A stretch of DNA of 64,000 nt from Methanogranum sp963676045 (GTDB lineage Archaea; Thermoplasmatota; Thermoplasmata; Methanomassiliicoccales; Methanomethylophilaceae). A program made the translations under genes and the position numbers. The notes beneath the pieces are model-generated. The model saw only the letters and a program-made list of their open reading frames with translations, was not told where the DNA came from and ran no database searches. The DNA lies in the NCBI GenBank assembly GCA_963676045.1, contig OY780938.1, positions 1,054,001 through 1,118,000 of the forward strand, written 5' to 3'. Shown here in pieces: positions 1-7,970 of the stretch; the stretch's first letter is position 1; each line of letters begins with the position of its first letter.

Positions 1-515
1 ATGACTGTCCTGTCCTTGATCTTGTTGACGTCGATGCCCTTGTCCATCAGGTACTTGACATCCCCGAGGGACTTGGGGCCCTTCGTGGTTATGAGTTCGA
101 CCGATTCGATCTCGTCCACGGATGCGCATCTGAGGCCGTCGGTTCCACACAAGGCCCCGGTCGGGATGTATATCCTTGCGCCACTTACCTTGGCCCTGTC
201 GAAGACCATCTTTCTGAAATCATCATCCACGAGTGAACCTACGGACATTATCATCATGTCCACGCCCCTCGCGACGACCATTGGAAGGAATTGCTTGGCC
301 GCATCCTGTGTGGCCGCCTCTATCACAAGGTCGCAATGATACAGCTCGTCTTCGACTGAATCTATTACAACCGCCTTGTCCATTCCGGCTGCTACGCTCT
401 CAGCCACTTCCTTGCGGATATCGATTAGGTATATCCTCTTGACTTCTTGCATTTGATCGGCAGCCTTTGCAAGCTTCGAACCGATGGAACCACATCCGAT
501 GATCGTTATGCGCAT
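1..515 (-). CDS. nadX: L-aspartate dehydrogenase (partial, C-terminus beyond left edge)
   Basis: Reverse-strand reading from the ATG at 515 gives an open frame running off the left edge, 171 codons of a protein usually about 265 residues long. The N-terminus MRITIIGCGSIGSKLA is a Rossmann GxGxxG dinucleotide-binding turn. Further on are IEAATQDA, the MSVGSL strand, IPTGALCGTDGL and TTKGPKSLGD, the order seen in aspartate dehydrogenases, which oxidise L-aspartate to iminoaspartate for NAD synthesis by the NadX-NadA-NadC route. In-frame ATGs at 536 and 539 are alternative starts; 515 fits the usual family N-terminus, and no clear ribosome binding site decides it. The gene is divergent from the archease gene. 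Function is inferred from motifs only. Confidence 0.8.
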   Translation of the reverse strand, partial: MRITIIGCGSIGSKLAKAADQMQEVKRIYLIDIRKEVAESVAAGMDKAVVIDSVEDELYHCDLVIEAATQDAAKQFLPMVVARGVDMMIMSVGSLVDDDFRKMVFDRAKVSGARIYIPTGALCGTDGLRCASVDEIESVELITTKGPKSLGDVKYLMDKGIDVNKIKDRTV

Positions 516-671
516 GAACGGTGACAGATACTGCATCATATTAAGAATTTGTGTGGTTGTCATACGAAAATCGTAATAAACATGCTGATACCTCCAATTT
601 ACCTCATGATTCCTTCGATTTATGGAAACAGGAAGAAAATTCGTTAACGAGAACGTATTATCTACGGATAC

Positions 672-1094
672 ATGTGTTCAGGGAACGTGGAAAGATACGA
701 GTTGATGGAGCACACAGCAGATCTGATGGTCAAAGCATATGGCAGAAATATGGAAGAATGCTTTGCAAATGCAGGATACGCGCTTTTCGACCAGACGGTG
801 GACCTGTCCACGGTAGAGCCTGTCAGGTCTGTGCACTTCGAGGTCTCCAAGGAATTCATCGAGGACAGATTGTATTCATTCCTCTCGGAACTGCTGTTCA
901 TCGAGGATTGCGAGAACGTTATCCTGAAGGATATACATGTCGAATTCGAAGGCGACAAGGTCATATGCGATGCTATGGGAGAGGACCTCGACCGCAGTAA
1001 GCACCGCCTCAAGTCAGAGATCAAGGCGGTGACATACCACATGATGGAGATCGACGATCGCGTACCTTCCATCACCGTGATCTTCGATGTCTAA
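672..1094 (+). CDS. Archease, RtcB RNA ligase cofactor
   Basis: 140 residues, full length for archease. The family signature is near the start (YELMEHTADLMVKAYG, then EECFANAGYALFDQ) and the C-terminus (DLDRSKHRLKSEIKAVTYH, ending VTVIFDV) is also typical. Archease helps RtcB-type tRNA ligase become guanylylated during tRNA intron splicing and RNA repair; no rtcB lies in the window. There is no Shine-Dalgarno sequence, so the message may be leaderless. A perfect 10-bp palindrome TCGTTAACGA lies about 20 bp upstream at 641-650. ATG 705 is a less likely alternative start because it would remove the first beta strand. Confidence 0.9.
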   Translation: MCSGNVERYELMEHTADLMVKAYGRNMEECFANAGYALFDQTVDLSTVEPVRSVHFEVSKEFIEDRLYSFLSELLFIEDCENVILKDIHVEFEGDKVICDAMGEDLDRSKHRLKSEIKAVTYHMMEIDDRVPSITVIFDV

Positions 1095-1132
1095 ATTATA
1101 ATAGTCCCATTACTTACAGAGGTCCGATATTC

Positions 1133-1951
1133 ATGCTCAAGATAGGTTGGTTCTCCACAGGCAGAGGTCCAGGCTCCCGCAATCTCCTCAAGACCGTCAT
1201 GGACAGGAAAAAACAAGGTGAATTGGATGTGGAGGTCTCTTTCGTATTCTGCAATTGGGACAACACAGAGGAACCCAACCCGAAGAAGGAACAGAGACAG
1301 ATGTTCTTCGACATGATCAAAGGCTACAACATACCGCTCATAGCAGAATCGTGGAAGAAATTCAGACCGGACCTGTTGAACACGGACGAGGTCAGATGGA
1401 GAGATGAATACGGGAAGGTCCTCAGAAGAAGGACAGAGGGATACAAATTCGACCTGGGGATACTTGCCGGGTACATGCTCTGGATGGACGACGAGACCTG
1501 TGAGAAATACGACATGCTCAATCTGCACCCCGCGCTTCCGGATGGGCCCAAAGGGACATGGCAAGAGGTCATATGGCAGCTCATAAGGGAAAGGGCCGAC
1601 AGGCAAGGCATCATGCTGCACATATGCACAAAGGAATGGGACCGGGGAGCGGCCCTGACATACTGCGGATTCTCGATAAAAGGGGATGGATACGATGCGC
1701 TCTGGAAACAATTGGACAAGAAACTGGAGAGCAGGTCCCTGGATGAGATCATAAAGAACGAGGGGGAAACGGAACCTCTTTTCAACAAGATAAGAGAGGA
1801 AGGCGCAAAACGCGAACAGCCCCTCATCGTCGCCACGATAAAGCTTTTCGCCGATGGGAAAGTAAGGATCAAGGACAAGAAACTTTACAGCGGGGAGGAA
1901 AAACTCACCAACCCATACGACCTCAGCAAAGAGGTCGACAAATCTATCTGA
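1133..1951 (+). CDS. PurN-like formyltransferase (GART family)
   Basis: 272 residues with a formyltransferase fold. The catalytic Asn-x-His of the PurN/Fmt family is visible as NLHPALP (N130, H132), and the matching Asp is in EWDRG (D170). The N-terminus KIGWFSTGRGPGSRNLL resembles the phosphate-binding loop of phosphoribosylglycinamide formyltransferase. It is longer than E. coli PurN (about 210 residues), with a C-terminal tail that includes VATIKLFADGKVRI. The likely reaction is transfer of a formyl group from a tetrahydrofolate-type donor, but the acceptor cannot be read from sequence. Nine bases separate it from the next gene, so the two are probably one operon. Confidence 0.75.
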   Translation: MLKIGWFSTGRGPGSRNLLKTVMDRKKQGELDVEVSFVFCNWDNTEEPNPKKEQRQMFFDMIKGYNIPLIAESWKKFRPDLLNTDEVRWRDEYGKVLRRRTEGYKFDLGILAGYMLWMDDETCEKYDMLNLHPALPDGPKGTWQEVIWQLIRERADRQGIMLHICTKEWDRGAALTYCGFSIKGDGYDALWKQLDKKLESRSLDEIIKNEGETEPLFNKIREEGAKREQPLIVATIKLFADGKVRIKDKKLYSGEEKLTNPYDLSKEVDKSI

Positions 1952-1960
1952 GGTATAAAA

Positions 1961-3073
1961 ATGGCAGAATACGACCCTATGGAAGAACTCGGGTTCATCC
2001 ATGACAAACAACTCGTCTGCAGTTGCCTTGGATTCCTGTACACAAACAACAGCACCAGGGACCTCTGCACGAAATTCATACGCAACGGAGACAAATTCTA
2101 CGACCTTGTATCCAGATATGAGGACGTCGCCTCCTATGTGCTGAACAGGAAAGACAACAGGTCTGGGAACACGATGAGGGCCGTCGCCCCTTTCCTTAAG
2201 GCGTTCGGAGCGACAGACTACGGTATCCTCCAATGCTGCAAGGAATCGCTCAGGCTCATGCCAGAAGCAAAGAGGGTGATGAACTACCTCACCAATACCC
2301 TCCCGACATTCATATCCACCTCCTCGTACGAACACCAGGTGATGGCGCTGTGCGAGGCCCTTGAGCTCCCGATAAGCATATGCGACTACAGCACGGTTGA
2401 CATGGACAGCTATGACATGAGCCGCTCGGAAGGACGCTCCATAAGGGAATTCGCAACCAAGATCGATTCCCTCAAGGTACCTAAATTCGAATACAGGCTC
2501 AATACCCCTGTAGCTCTGGACAAGAACGAGACAAAGCTCATAGAGATCATGGATGACATCTTCGATAACAAGCTCAAGAACCTTGAATGCAACTCCATGA
2601 TGACGAGCATGAAATCCGTAGGTGCGAACGAGAAGGCCTATGCCCTGCTCGACATACGGAAAAGGACCATGATCGACTTCGATGGCACCGCATACATCGG
2701 CGGCAACATGATCGACTACCAGGCCATGGACCTCATCCGCGATGGGAGCGGACTTTCCATGGCATTCAACGGCAGCGAGTTCTCTGTGCACGGATGCAAC
2801 ATAGCCGTGCTCTCAAGGGATTGCACCGTCGCCGCTGTCCTTGTGCAGGAATTCTACAATCGCGGCATAGAGGCCGTGTACGACCTTGTTAGCAATTGGG
2901 ACAGGGAATCACTAAAGAAGAGGGAGTGCCCGGACAAGGCCCTCATGGATTCCATGCTCGCTTCCAACCCTCGCAAACTGCCTGAGGTCTATATCGTCAA
3001 CAGGGAGAACGTCTCCGAGGTAGCATTGAAGAGCGATGCATACAGGAAGAAACTCCTGAAGAGCAACTATTGA
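1961..3073 (+). CDS. HAD-like protein resembling methanogen EhaR-type proteins
   Basis: 370 residues. The pattern NGDKFYDLVSRYED, then a short linker, VAPFLKAFGAT, later STSSYEHQVMALCEAL, looks like the archaeal HAD-superfamily proteins annotated as energy-converting hydrogenase A subunit R. The N-terminal strand where these carry the nucleophile Asp (DCEGP-like) reads LVCSCLGFLY here, with no acidic residue, so phosphatase activity is doubtful. An Asp-rich DFDGT occurs near residue 243, but it is far from the normal position. It follows the formyltransferase at 9 bp. Family resemblance comes from memory and is moderate; the function is unknown. Confidence 0.5.
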   Translation: MAEYDPMEELGFIHDKQLVCSCLGFLYTNNSTRDLCTKFIRNGDKFYDLVSRYEDVASYVLNRKDNRSGNTMRAVAPFLKAFGATDYGILQCCKESLRLMPEAKRVMNYLTNTLPTFISTSSYEHQVMALCEALELPISICDYSTVDMDSYDMSRSEGRSIREFATKIDSLKVPKFEYRLNTPVALDKNETKLIEIMDDIFDNKLKNLECNSMMTSMKSVGANEKAYALLDIRKRTMIDFDGTAYIGGNMIDYQAMDLIRDGSGLSMAFNGSEFSVHGCNIAVLSRDCTVAAVLVQEFYNRGIEAVYDLVSNWDRESLKKRECPDKALMDSMLASNPRKLPEVYIVNRENVSEVALKSDAYRKKLLKSNY

Positions 3074-3094
3074 TTTGAACGGCAAGTGATCGAT

Positions 3095-3538
3095 ATGGAA
3101 GAAATAAGTTCGATTCAAACATTCAAATTAAAGATAGAGCCTGTTGTATTGATTGTATTCTTTATGATTTTTGCAATAATCCTATTGATAATATGGGCCA
3201 TTTTTGAACTGAGTATCCTACTATTGCCTTTCCCTTTCATATCCCTAACATTCATCATAATCTTAAACATATATACGGTCCATCGGGCAGGCCTGATCTT
3301 CTTCAATAATATGATCATCATCACATACGGTGCATCACGCAAGGAAATAAGATATTCTGAGATAACCGAGATCAAGATCCCAGGCAATCTATGGCAATCC
3401 TATGGATTTTCATTGGACACAATCCAGGTAAAATACGGGAAAAAGAAAGTATCGTTCGCACCCAAGGACAAGGATGAGGTGCTTGAACTGTTAAAGGAGC
3501 GTTGTCCGCAAGCAAAAGTGACCATGAAGAAGAATTGA
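3095..3538 (+). CDS. Small membrane protein with PH-like domain
   Basis: 147 residues from ATG 3095; a GTG at 3086 is in frame but has no better signal. Two close hydrophobic segments (about residues 15-40 and 43-62) form a membrane hairpin. A soluble domain follows with GLIFFNNMIIITYG and EIRYSEITEIKIPG, the layout of bacterial PH-like (bPH/DUF304) membrane proteins. It is the last host gene before the integrated element: its stop codon lies 5 bp from the att repeat. No function can be assigned beyond an anchored cytoplasmic domain. Confidence 0.55.
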   Translation: MEEISSIQTFKLKIEPVVLIVFFMIFAIILLIIWAIFELSILLLPFPFISLTFIIILNIYTVHRAGLIFFNNMIIITYGASRKEIRYSEITEIKIPGNLWQSYGFSLDTIQVKYGKKKVSFAPKDKDEVLELLKERCPQAKVTMKKN

Positions 3539-3542
3539 GATG

Positions 3543-3555
3543 GTGCTCCAGTCGG
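3543..3555. repeat. attL: 13-bp copy of tRNA-Glu 3' end
   Basis: GTGCTCCAGTCGG is identical to the sequence at 19602-19614 at the tRNA-Glu 3' end. The two diverge at once outside the repeat (GCCGTT against GATTCG). This is the expected left scar of integration into the 3' end of a reverse-strand tRNA. Thirteen bases is short for an att core; the call depends on the integrase and tRNA at the other end. Confidence 0.7.
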
Positions 3556-3776
3556 CCGTTTGTGCTGACTGGTGCCAGCTTCTAAGAGATAATAATCAAT
3601 TTTTACCGTTTTTCGGAACTTCGCTCTCCCTATGTTTTACAGTCATTGATTCCTCATTGACAGGGGGTGAACTCCTGTAAGTTTTACTTCGATTTCTCTT
3701 GCATTAGGACACCCTCTAAACCTTTTTCCAAACCCCTTAGAAAAAGAAAATAAAAATCACCATGGAGTGTAAAAAG

Positions 3777-4178
3777 ATGTCAACAGCAACAAAGGCATTA
3801 GAGCATAAAGTTCAGCAACAGTTCGGAGAGGTCCAGAAAACAGAGGACCTTAAGCCCAAGAGGGAGACGTTCATCTCCAATTCTTGCGGAGATCTCACCA
3901 TATCCCTCGGTTCCATCCAATGGGTCGATAAAGAGGACCCTACGAAGTATCAGGATCCATTACCGATATGGGAAGGAACTGCACTCAAATTCACGAACGC
4001 CAAGGGATACAGGATACCCTTCACCTTATCGGATGATCCTGTCGTTCTCCGCGAGACCGCCAAGGCCTTCGAGGCAGTGGCCGATCTCATTGAGAAACAC
4101 GATCTCAAGCTCAACAGACCAGCAGAGCTCAAGATGGACACCGAGGGCGCAGAGGAGTTCTTCTCAAAGCTCAAGTGA
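3777..4178 (+). CDS. Element protein of unknown function, 133 aa
   Basis: Start chosen at ATG 3777 (MSTATKALEHK) because GGAGTG lies eight bases upstream; an in-frame ATG at 3762 lacks this. The protein has an acidic/basic N-terminal helix, a probable beta-rich middle (DLTISLGSIQWV, LPIWEGTALKFTN) and a C-terminal helical part (VVLRETAKAFEAVADLIEKH). There is no signal peptide, membrane segment or cysteine motif. It is the first gene of the element and is separated from the surface genes by a terminator-like hairpin, so it is probably its own transcription unit. A small DNA-binding protein is possible in this setting, but the sequence does not show it. Confidence 0.65.
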   Translation: MSTATKALEHKVQQQFGEVQKTEDLKPKRETFISNSCGDLTISLGSIQWVDKEDPTKYQDPLPIWEGTALKFTNAKGYRIPFTLSDDPVVLRETAKAFEAVADLIEKHDLKLNRPAELKMDTEGAEEFFSKLK

Positions 4179-4185
4179 GACTTCT

Positions 4186-4228
4186 GACCGCCTGCCTTCT
4201 CTTCCCTCCTTTGAGATCGCGGGCGGTC
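4186..4228 (+). terminator. Terminator-like hairpin after first element gene
   Basis: GACCGCCTGC (4186-4195) pairs with GCGGGCGGTC (4219-4228) with one mismatch, followed by TTTCATACTATTC. It lies seven bases after the stop of the 133-aa gene and before the surface-protein operon. A second small hairpin (TTCGGG/CCCGAA) follows just ahead of the next ribosome binding site. Confidence 0.45.
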
Positions 4229-4271
4229 TTTCATACTATTCTCTTCGGGACTTTCCCCGAATGGAGGTCAA

Positions 4272-5900
4272 ATGTTCAAAAATTCAAATTTCTCAAAAAT
4301 GTTCGGGATCGTTGCAATACTCGCGATCTGCATGTCAGCCGTGGGTGTCATGATGATCTCCGAATCCGAAGATTCCGACGCCGCAGGTACTTACGGTTCC
4401 TCGTCAAGTCCCGTGTCGTCGTTCTCTGGTACCGTATATGGATACAGTACCATCCACATTTACAAAGGGTCGTCATTCTCGATGGAAGGCGCCGTCCTGG
4501 CAGGCGACGATGAACATTGGTACCCTACGGCGGTGTCATCTGGTTTCGGTCTAACTTTAAACACATCGACCGAAAAGGTAACGGGTACACTTTCCAAAAC
4601 AGGTACGATAACGATATCCTATACCTGCGTCACATTGACCACCGAAGATCTTGTGACTTCAGGTTCGGTCACCGTTTACGTCTATGCGACTGAAACGGAA
4701 CTTGATTGGACCTCCCCAGATGCCGTCGATTGTATTGTCGGTTCATCCGTGACATACAATCCATCTGTGAATATCATCGCCTCCACCTTCTCAAAGACGT
4801 CTGGTGCATCATGGCTCACATTGTCAAATGGGACCTTGACAGGTACCGTACCGAGTGTAACGACCGTGACCAATTACTCCATTGTGATAAAGGCTACGTC
4901 TCCAGGCGGTCAGACTGCCAGCCAGACTGTGACGTTCACAGTTTACCCCGTAATGAAGTTGACAGCGTCGACGCTTACGGGATCGTGCACCGTCGAATCC
5001 CCTCTCAGTTCTATAACCATAACCTCCAACGTATCAATGAACACGATTTCGGTCACGAATCCGACATCTGGTTTCACGGTAACCAAATCAACATCAACCA
5101 CAGCATCATTCTCAGGCACCCCGACAGTAACGGGAACGTTCTCGTTCAAGTTCACTGCCACGTCATCGGTCGGACCTACTCAGACCGCATACGTTACGGT
5201 GACGATAACGGTCATCGAAAAGACATTGAGCATAACATCGGCTTTTCCGACTGCCATCTATCCAGAGGGTACTTCGTACTCGTACACTCCTACGGCCAAT
5301 CAGACAGTAACGTGGACATTATCGGACGGACCTTCATGGCTCGCCCTTTCCAGCGGTTCCGTTATCGGCTCGATCAACGGCATAGAGGCTGGACAAACGA
5401 CCTTGTCGTATGTCCTCACTGCCACCACACCAGGGGGACAGATAGCTACTCAGACAGTAACTATCACTGTCGAGGACACACTTGTCTTTACGTCAGTACC
5501 GACAGCATCATGCGTCGTCATTCCGATCTATACCTACAACGATGACGGCTCATTCTACATAATGGACCTCATTCCGTCCGTCGATGCGTCCGATGGCTCA
5601 CAACCAACCAACACCTACATGTTCGTGTTCGTCGGCGAGAATGCCGAGGTTGTGACATGGGATTTCGGGGATGGAACGACAGCCGAGGGATTCAACGTCA
5701 CGCATTCCTATGCGTCGGCGGGAACATATACCTACACATGCACTGCGACCAATTCCCTTGGTTTCGACAGCGTCAATGGAGAAGTAACCGTATCGTTCGA
5801 CAAGACAGGCGATTACTTCCTTTACGCACTTATCGGAATACTCATCCTGCTGATCGCTTACATCGTCATCAAGGCCATGAGATCTCACGGGAGGGCCTGA
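4272..5900 (+). CDS. Secreted, membrane-anchored Ig/PKD-domain surface protein
   Basis: 542 residues with GGAGG just before the start. An N-terminal signal segment (about 10-27) is followed by the acidic motif SESEDSDAAG. Several beta-sandwich Ig-like modules come next, with recurring phrases such as PSWLALSSGSVIG and TATTPGGQIATQTV (putative-Ig/cadherin-like). Near residues 460-505 is a PKD domain (VTWDFGDGTT, then THSYASAGTYTYTCTATN). The C-terminus has one membrane helix (FLYALIGILILLIAYIVI) and a basic tail. It would sit outside the cell or virion and bind sugars or proteins; spike or receptor-binding protein is my inference from context. The next gene starts three bases after its stop, at a good ribosome binding site. 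Confidence 0.75.
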   Translation: MFKNSNFSKMFGIVAILAICMSAVGVMMISESEDSDAAGTYGSSSSPVSSFSGTVYGYSTIHIYKGSSFSMEGAVLAGDDEHWYPTAVSSGFGLTLNTSTEKVTGTLSKTGTITISYTCVTLTTEDLVTSGSVTVYVYATETELDWTSPDAVDCIVGSSVTYNPSVNIIASTFSKTSGASWLTLSNGTLTGTVPSVTTVTNYSIVIKATSPGGQTASQTVTFTVYPVMKLTASTLTGSCTVESPLSSITITSNVSMNTISVTNPTSGFTVTKSTSTTASFSGTPTVTGTFSFKFTATSSVGPTQTAYVTVTITVIEKTLSITSAFPTAIYPEGTSYSYTPTANQTVTWTLSDGPSWLALSSGSVIGSINGIEAGQTTLSYVLTATTPGGQIATQTVTITVEDTLVFTSVPTASCVVIPIYTYNDDGSFYIMDLIPSVDASDGSQPTNTYMFVFVGENAEVVTWDFGDGTTAEGFNVTHSYASAGTYTYTCTATNSLGFDSVNGEVTVSFDKTGDYFLYALIGILILLIAYIVIKAMRSHGRA

Positions 5901-5902
5901 AT

Positions 5903-7447
5903 ATGAATTATAGAATATTCGGCCTGATATTGACAATGTCCGTATGCCTTTCGGCGGTCGGCGTCATGATGTCGGATTCGGAAGATTCCGACGCATTGAC
6001 CTACGGCTCAGAGGCCGCTGGTCTGACATCATTCAACCAGGATGCTCTGACATTGTTCAACGATTCGTCTACGATATACATGGCCGTGGGCGGCACCTTT
6101 AACATAGATCCCTGGGCTGACGAGCACGGCTATTACTACCATCCCTACGAGAGCCAATCCTCCATAGGCCTCACATACAATCCCAATAACGATCTCTTCT
6201 CAGGAACGATATCGTCCGTCAGAACGGTCGATATCGAGATCGCGGAATACGAGCCTGTCTCTGGCGAGATATCCTCGACCTCGACGATCCGCGTGATATG
6301 CGTGGAATCCACGGGGACACACTACACCCACACACTGATCTACAACGGTAACGGCGGATTCGGAATACCCGACACTCAGACCGTGACCGATGACAACGAG
6401 ACATTGCAGATGACGATCTCTTCCCTCGAACCTTCGAGGGAGGAACACACCTTCCTCGGATGGTCCCTCTCAGCATCCGCTAAGATAGCGACATACCAAC
6501 CAGGTTCCAAGATATCGATAGGCTCGACATCGGAGACGCTTTACGCTGTCTGGTCTCAGGACCCCATACAGGTGCACACGTTCATCTACGACCTCAACGG
6601 AGGTTCGGACGGTCCGGAGAACGAGATCATAGTCGACCGCTATCTCTCGATCGCGATGACCGTATCTTCCGTGATACCTGTCTGTGAAGGTTACACTTTC
6701 ATCGGATGGAGCCTGCACGACGGGGACGAGACGATCTACGTAGGCGGTAACCAGTTTGCCGTCGGAAATGAGACCATAACGTTCTATGCTGTTTGGGAAT
6801 CAAACACCGCAGGATCGTACACGCACATCTTGCGTTATGACCCGAACGGAGGATCGGGCGGTCCTCAGGCATTGACGCTCATAACGTCTAATCAGTCTGT
6901 CGATATGGTCATATCCTCGCTCGTTCCGCATTACAGCGGATACTCGTTCATAGGATGGTCCCTTGTCGCACATTCGGTCAATTCTGGCGAAGATGCCGAT
7001 TATCTTCCTGCCGAGACCATCACCGTGAACGCCGCACTCACATTGTACGCGGTCTGGTCTCCTTCAGATGATGACGATGACGACGAGCTTTCGATAACAT
7101 CGTCCTATCCGACCAGCATCTACACCGAAGGGATGGCCTACGCCTATGAGCTGACCTTCTCGATGGAAGGCAGCTACACCGTGACGGTAACGGGCGTATC
7201 ATGGCTTACAGTTGACGGTAACGTCATATCTGGTACCGTTCCAGAGATAATCTCAGGCCAGACGTCCATAAACTACGTCATACTCGCCACGTCCTCGGAC
7301 GGTCAGACAATCACGCAGACCGTGATCATCTCCGTACAGGCGGAAGAAATACTCGACCAGTCAGATATTCAAAGCATTGCCATAATCGGCTGTCTTATCG
7401 TGATATTCCTGATAATCGGCTATATCGCAGTCAAAAGGAGGCGCTGA
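5903..7447 (+). CDS. Secreted, membrane-anchored InlB-repeat surface protein
   Basis: 514 residues; GGGAGGG precedes ATG 5903. The signal segment ends in SAVGVMMSDSEDSDAL, almost the same as in the upstream gene. Three Listeria-Bacteroides (InlB B) repeats follow, each with a YxxNGG strand, a GWSL turn and a closing LYAVW or FYAVW. Next come an Asp-rich linker (about residue 393) and one Ig-like module with SWLTVDGNVISGTVP, close in wording to the last Ig module of the upstream protein. A single C-terminal helix (IAIIGCLIVIFLIIGYIAV) and KRRR form a stop-transfer anchor. Such repeats are common in adhesins. Inside this element I infer a role in attachment to host cells. Confidence 0.75.
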   Translation: MNYRIFGLILTMSVCLSAVGVMMSDSEDSDALTYGSEAAGLTSFNQDALTLFNDSSTIYMAVGGTFNIDPWADEHGYYYHPYESQSSIGLTYNPNNDLFSGTISSVRTVDIEIAEYEPVSGEISSTSTIRVICVESTGTHYTHTLIYNGNGGFGIPDTQTVTDDNETLQMTISSLEPSREEHTFLGWSLSASAKIATYQPGSKISIGSTSETLYAVWSQDPIQVHTFIYDLNGGSDGPENEIIVDRYLSIAMTVSSVIPVCEGYTFIGWSLHDGDETIYVGGNQFAVGNETITFYAVWESNTAGSYTHILRYDPNGGSGGPQALTLITSNQSVDMVISSLVPHYSGYSFIGWSLVAHSVNSGEDADYLPAETITVNAALTLYAVWSPSDDDDDDELSITSSYPTSIYTEGMAYAYELTFSMEGSYTVTVTGVSWLTVDGNVISGTVPEIISGQTSINYVILATSSDGQTITQTVIISVQAEEILDQSDIQSIAIIGCLIVIFLIIGYIAVKRRR

Positions 7448-7448
7448 T

Positions 7449-7700
7449 ATGGGCGGATGGTCCAAGATACTGAAAGGCGCCAGTAAGATATTCAAGACCA
7501 CGGGAGGCAAGGCCTTCCTCGGAGGGGTTGGTACCTTCTTCGGGTTCGAATGGCTCACCTCTGGCGGTCTCGTCGATTCCGCATCCGATACCCTCGGAGT
7601 GTCCGAGAACGTGACCAGCATCTTCCTGATACTGATAGTCGCTGGCGTGATCTATATCGGTTTCAAGTACGTCAACTCCAAGGTAGGTGCCAAGAGATGA
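7449..7700 (+). CDS. Small single-span membrane protein, candidate coat protein
   Basis: 83 residues. An N-terminal amphipathic, Lys-rich stretch (WSKILKGASKIFKT) is followed by Gly-rich sequence, then one strong hydrophobic helix (TSIFLILIVAGVIYIGF) and a basic end (KYVNSKVGAKR). This order of amphipathic part, transmembrane helix and positive C-terminus is the architecture of filamentous-virus major coat proteins and of small membrane proteins of pleomorphic viruses. No homology is recognised. It starts next to the previous stop and overlaps the next start (ATGA). A structural role is inferred from position and shape only. Confidence 0.6.
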   Translation: MGGWSKILKGASKIFKTTGGKAFLGGVGTFFGFEWLTSGGLVDSASDTLGVSENVTSIFLILIVAGVIYIGFKYVNSKVGAKR

Positions 7701-7969
7701 CGTCTCAAGGTTCCAAGTTCTGGTCAGCCTTATCTGGCCTGATATCTGGTATCTTCTTGATCGACATGGTCGCATGGCTGGTATCGGGCGAGGGCATCGC
7801 CGAGCTCGTCGGCGGAGGTTCGGATAGTCCTATTGTGATGTCAATAGCGCAACATCTGACCACCATACCCGATTGGTCGTTCTATCTTGTCTGCGTGCTT
7901 GCTGTCATCGGACTATCGGCCATAATGACGATGTCCGTACTCGTATCAGTAAAAACGTGGAGGCACTGA
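7697..7969 (+). CDS. Small two-span membrane protein
   Basis: 90 residues from ATG 7697, which overlaps the upstream TGA by four bases, so it is translationally coupled. Two hydrophobic segments (about residues 10-28 and 60-82: FYLVCVLAVIGLSAIMTMSVLV) flank an acidic, glycine-rich loop with GEGIAELVGGG. No motif is recognised. It belongs to the run of tiny membrane proteins between the surface proteins and the ATPase. Confidence 0.6.
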   Translation: MTSQGSKFWSALSGLISGIFLIDMVAWLVSGEGIAELVGGGSDSPIVMSIAQHLTTIPDWSFYLVCVLAVIGLSAIMTMSVLVSVKTWRH

Positions 7970-7970
7970 A

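Noticed and set aside
1091..2791. 566-codon open frame on the reverse strand
   Set aside because: It lies antisense to the formyltransferase and the HAD-like gene, both of which show family motifs; its composition (many His, Val and Arg) is typical of a mirror frame.
5657..5902. In-frame extension of the InlB-repeat protein upstream to an ATG at 5657
   Set aside because: ATG 5903 has GGGAGGG at good spacing and gives a proper signal peptide; the extension overlaps the PKD domain of the previous gene in another frame.
4272..7447. Surface proteins as ordinary host adhesin genes outside the element
   Set aside because: They lie between the two att repeats and are tightly coupled to the element's tiny membrane proteins and ATPase, so I keep them as element genes even though their domains are common in host adhesins.
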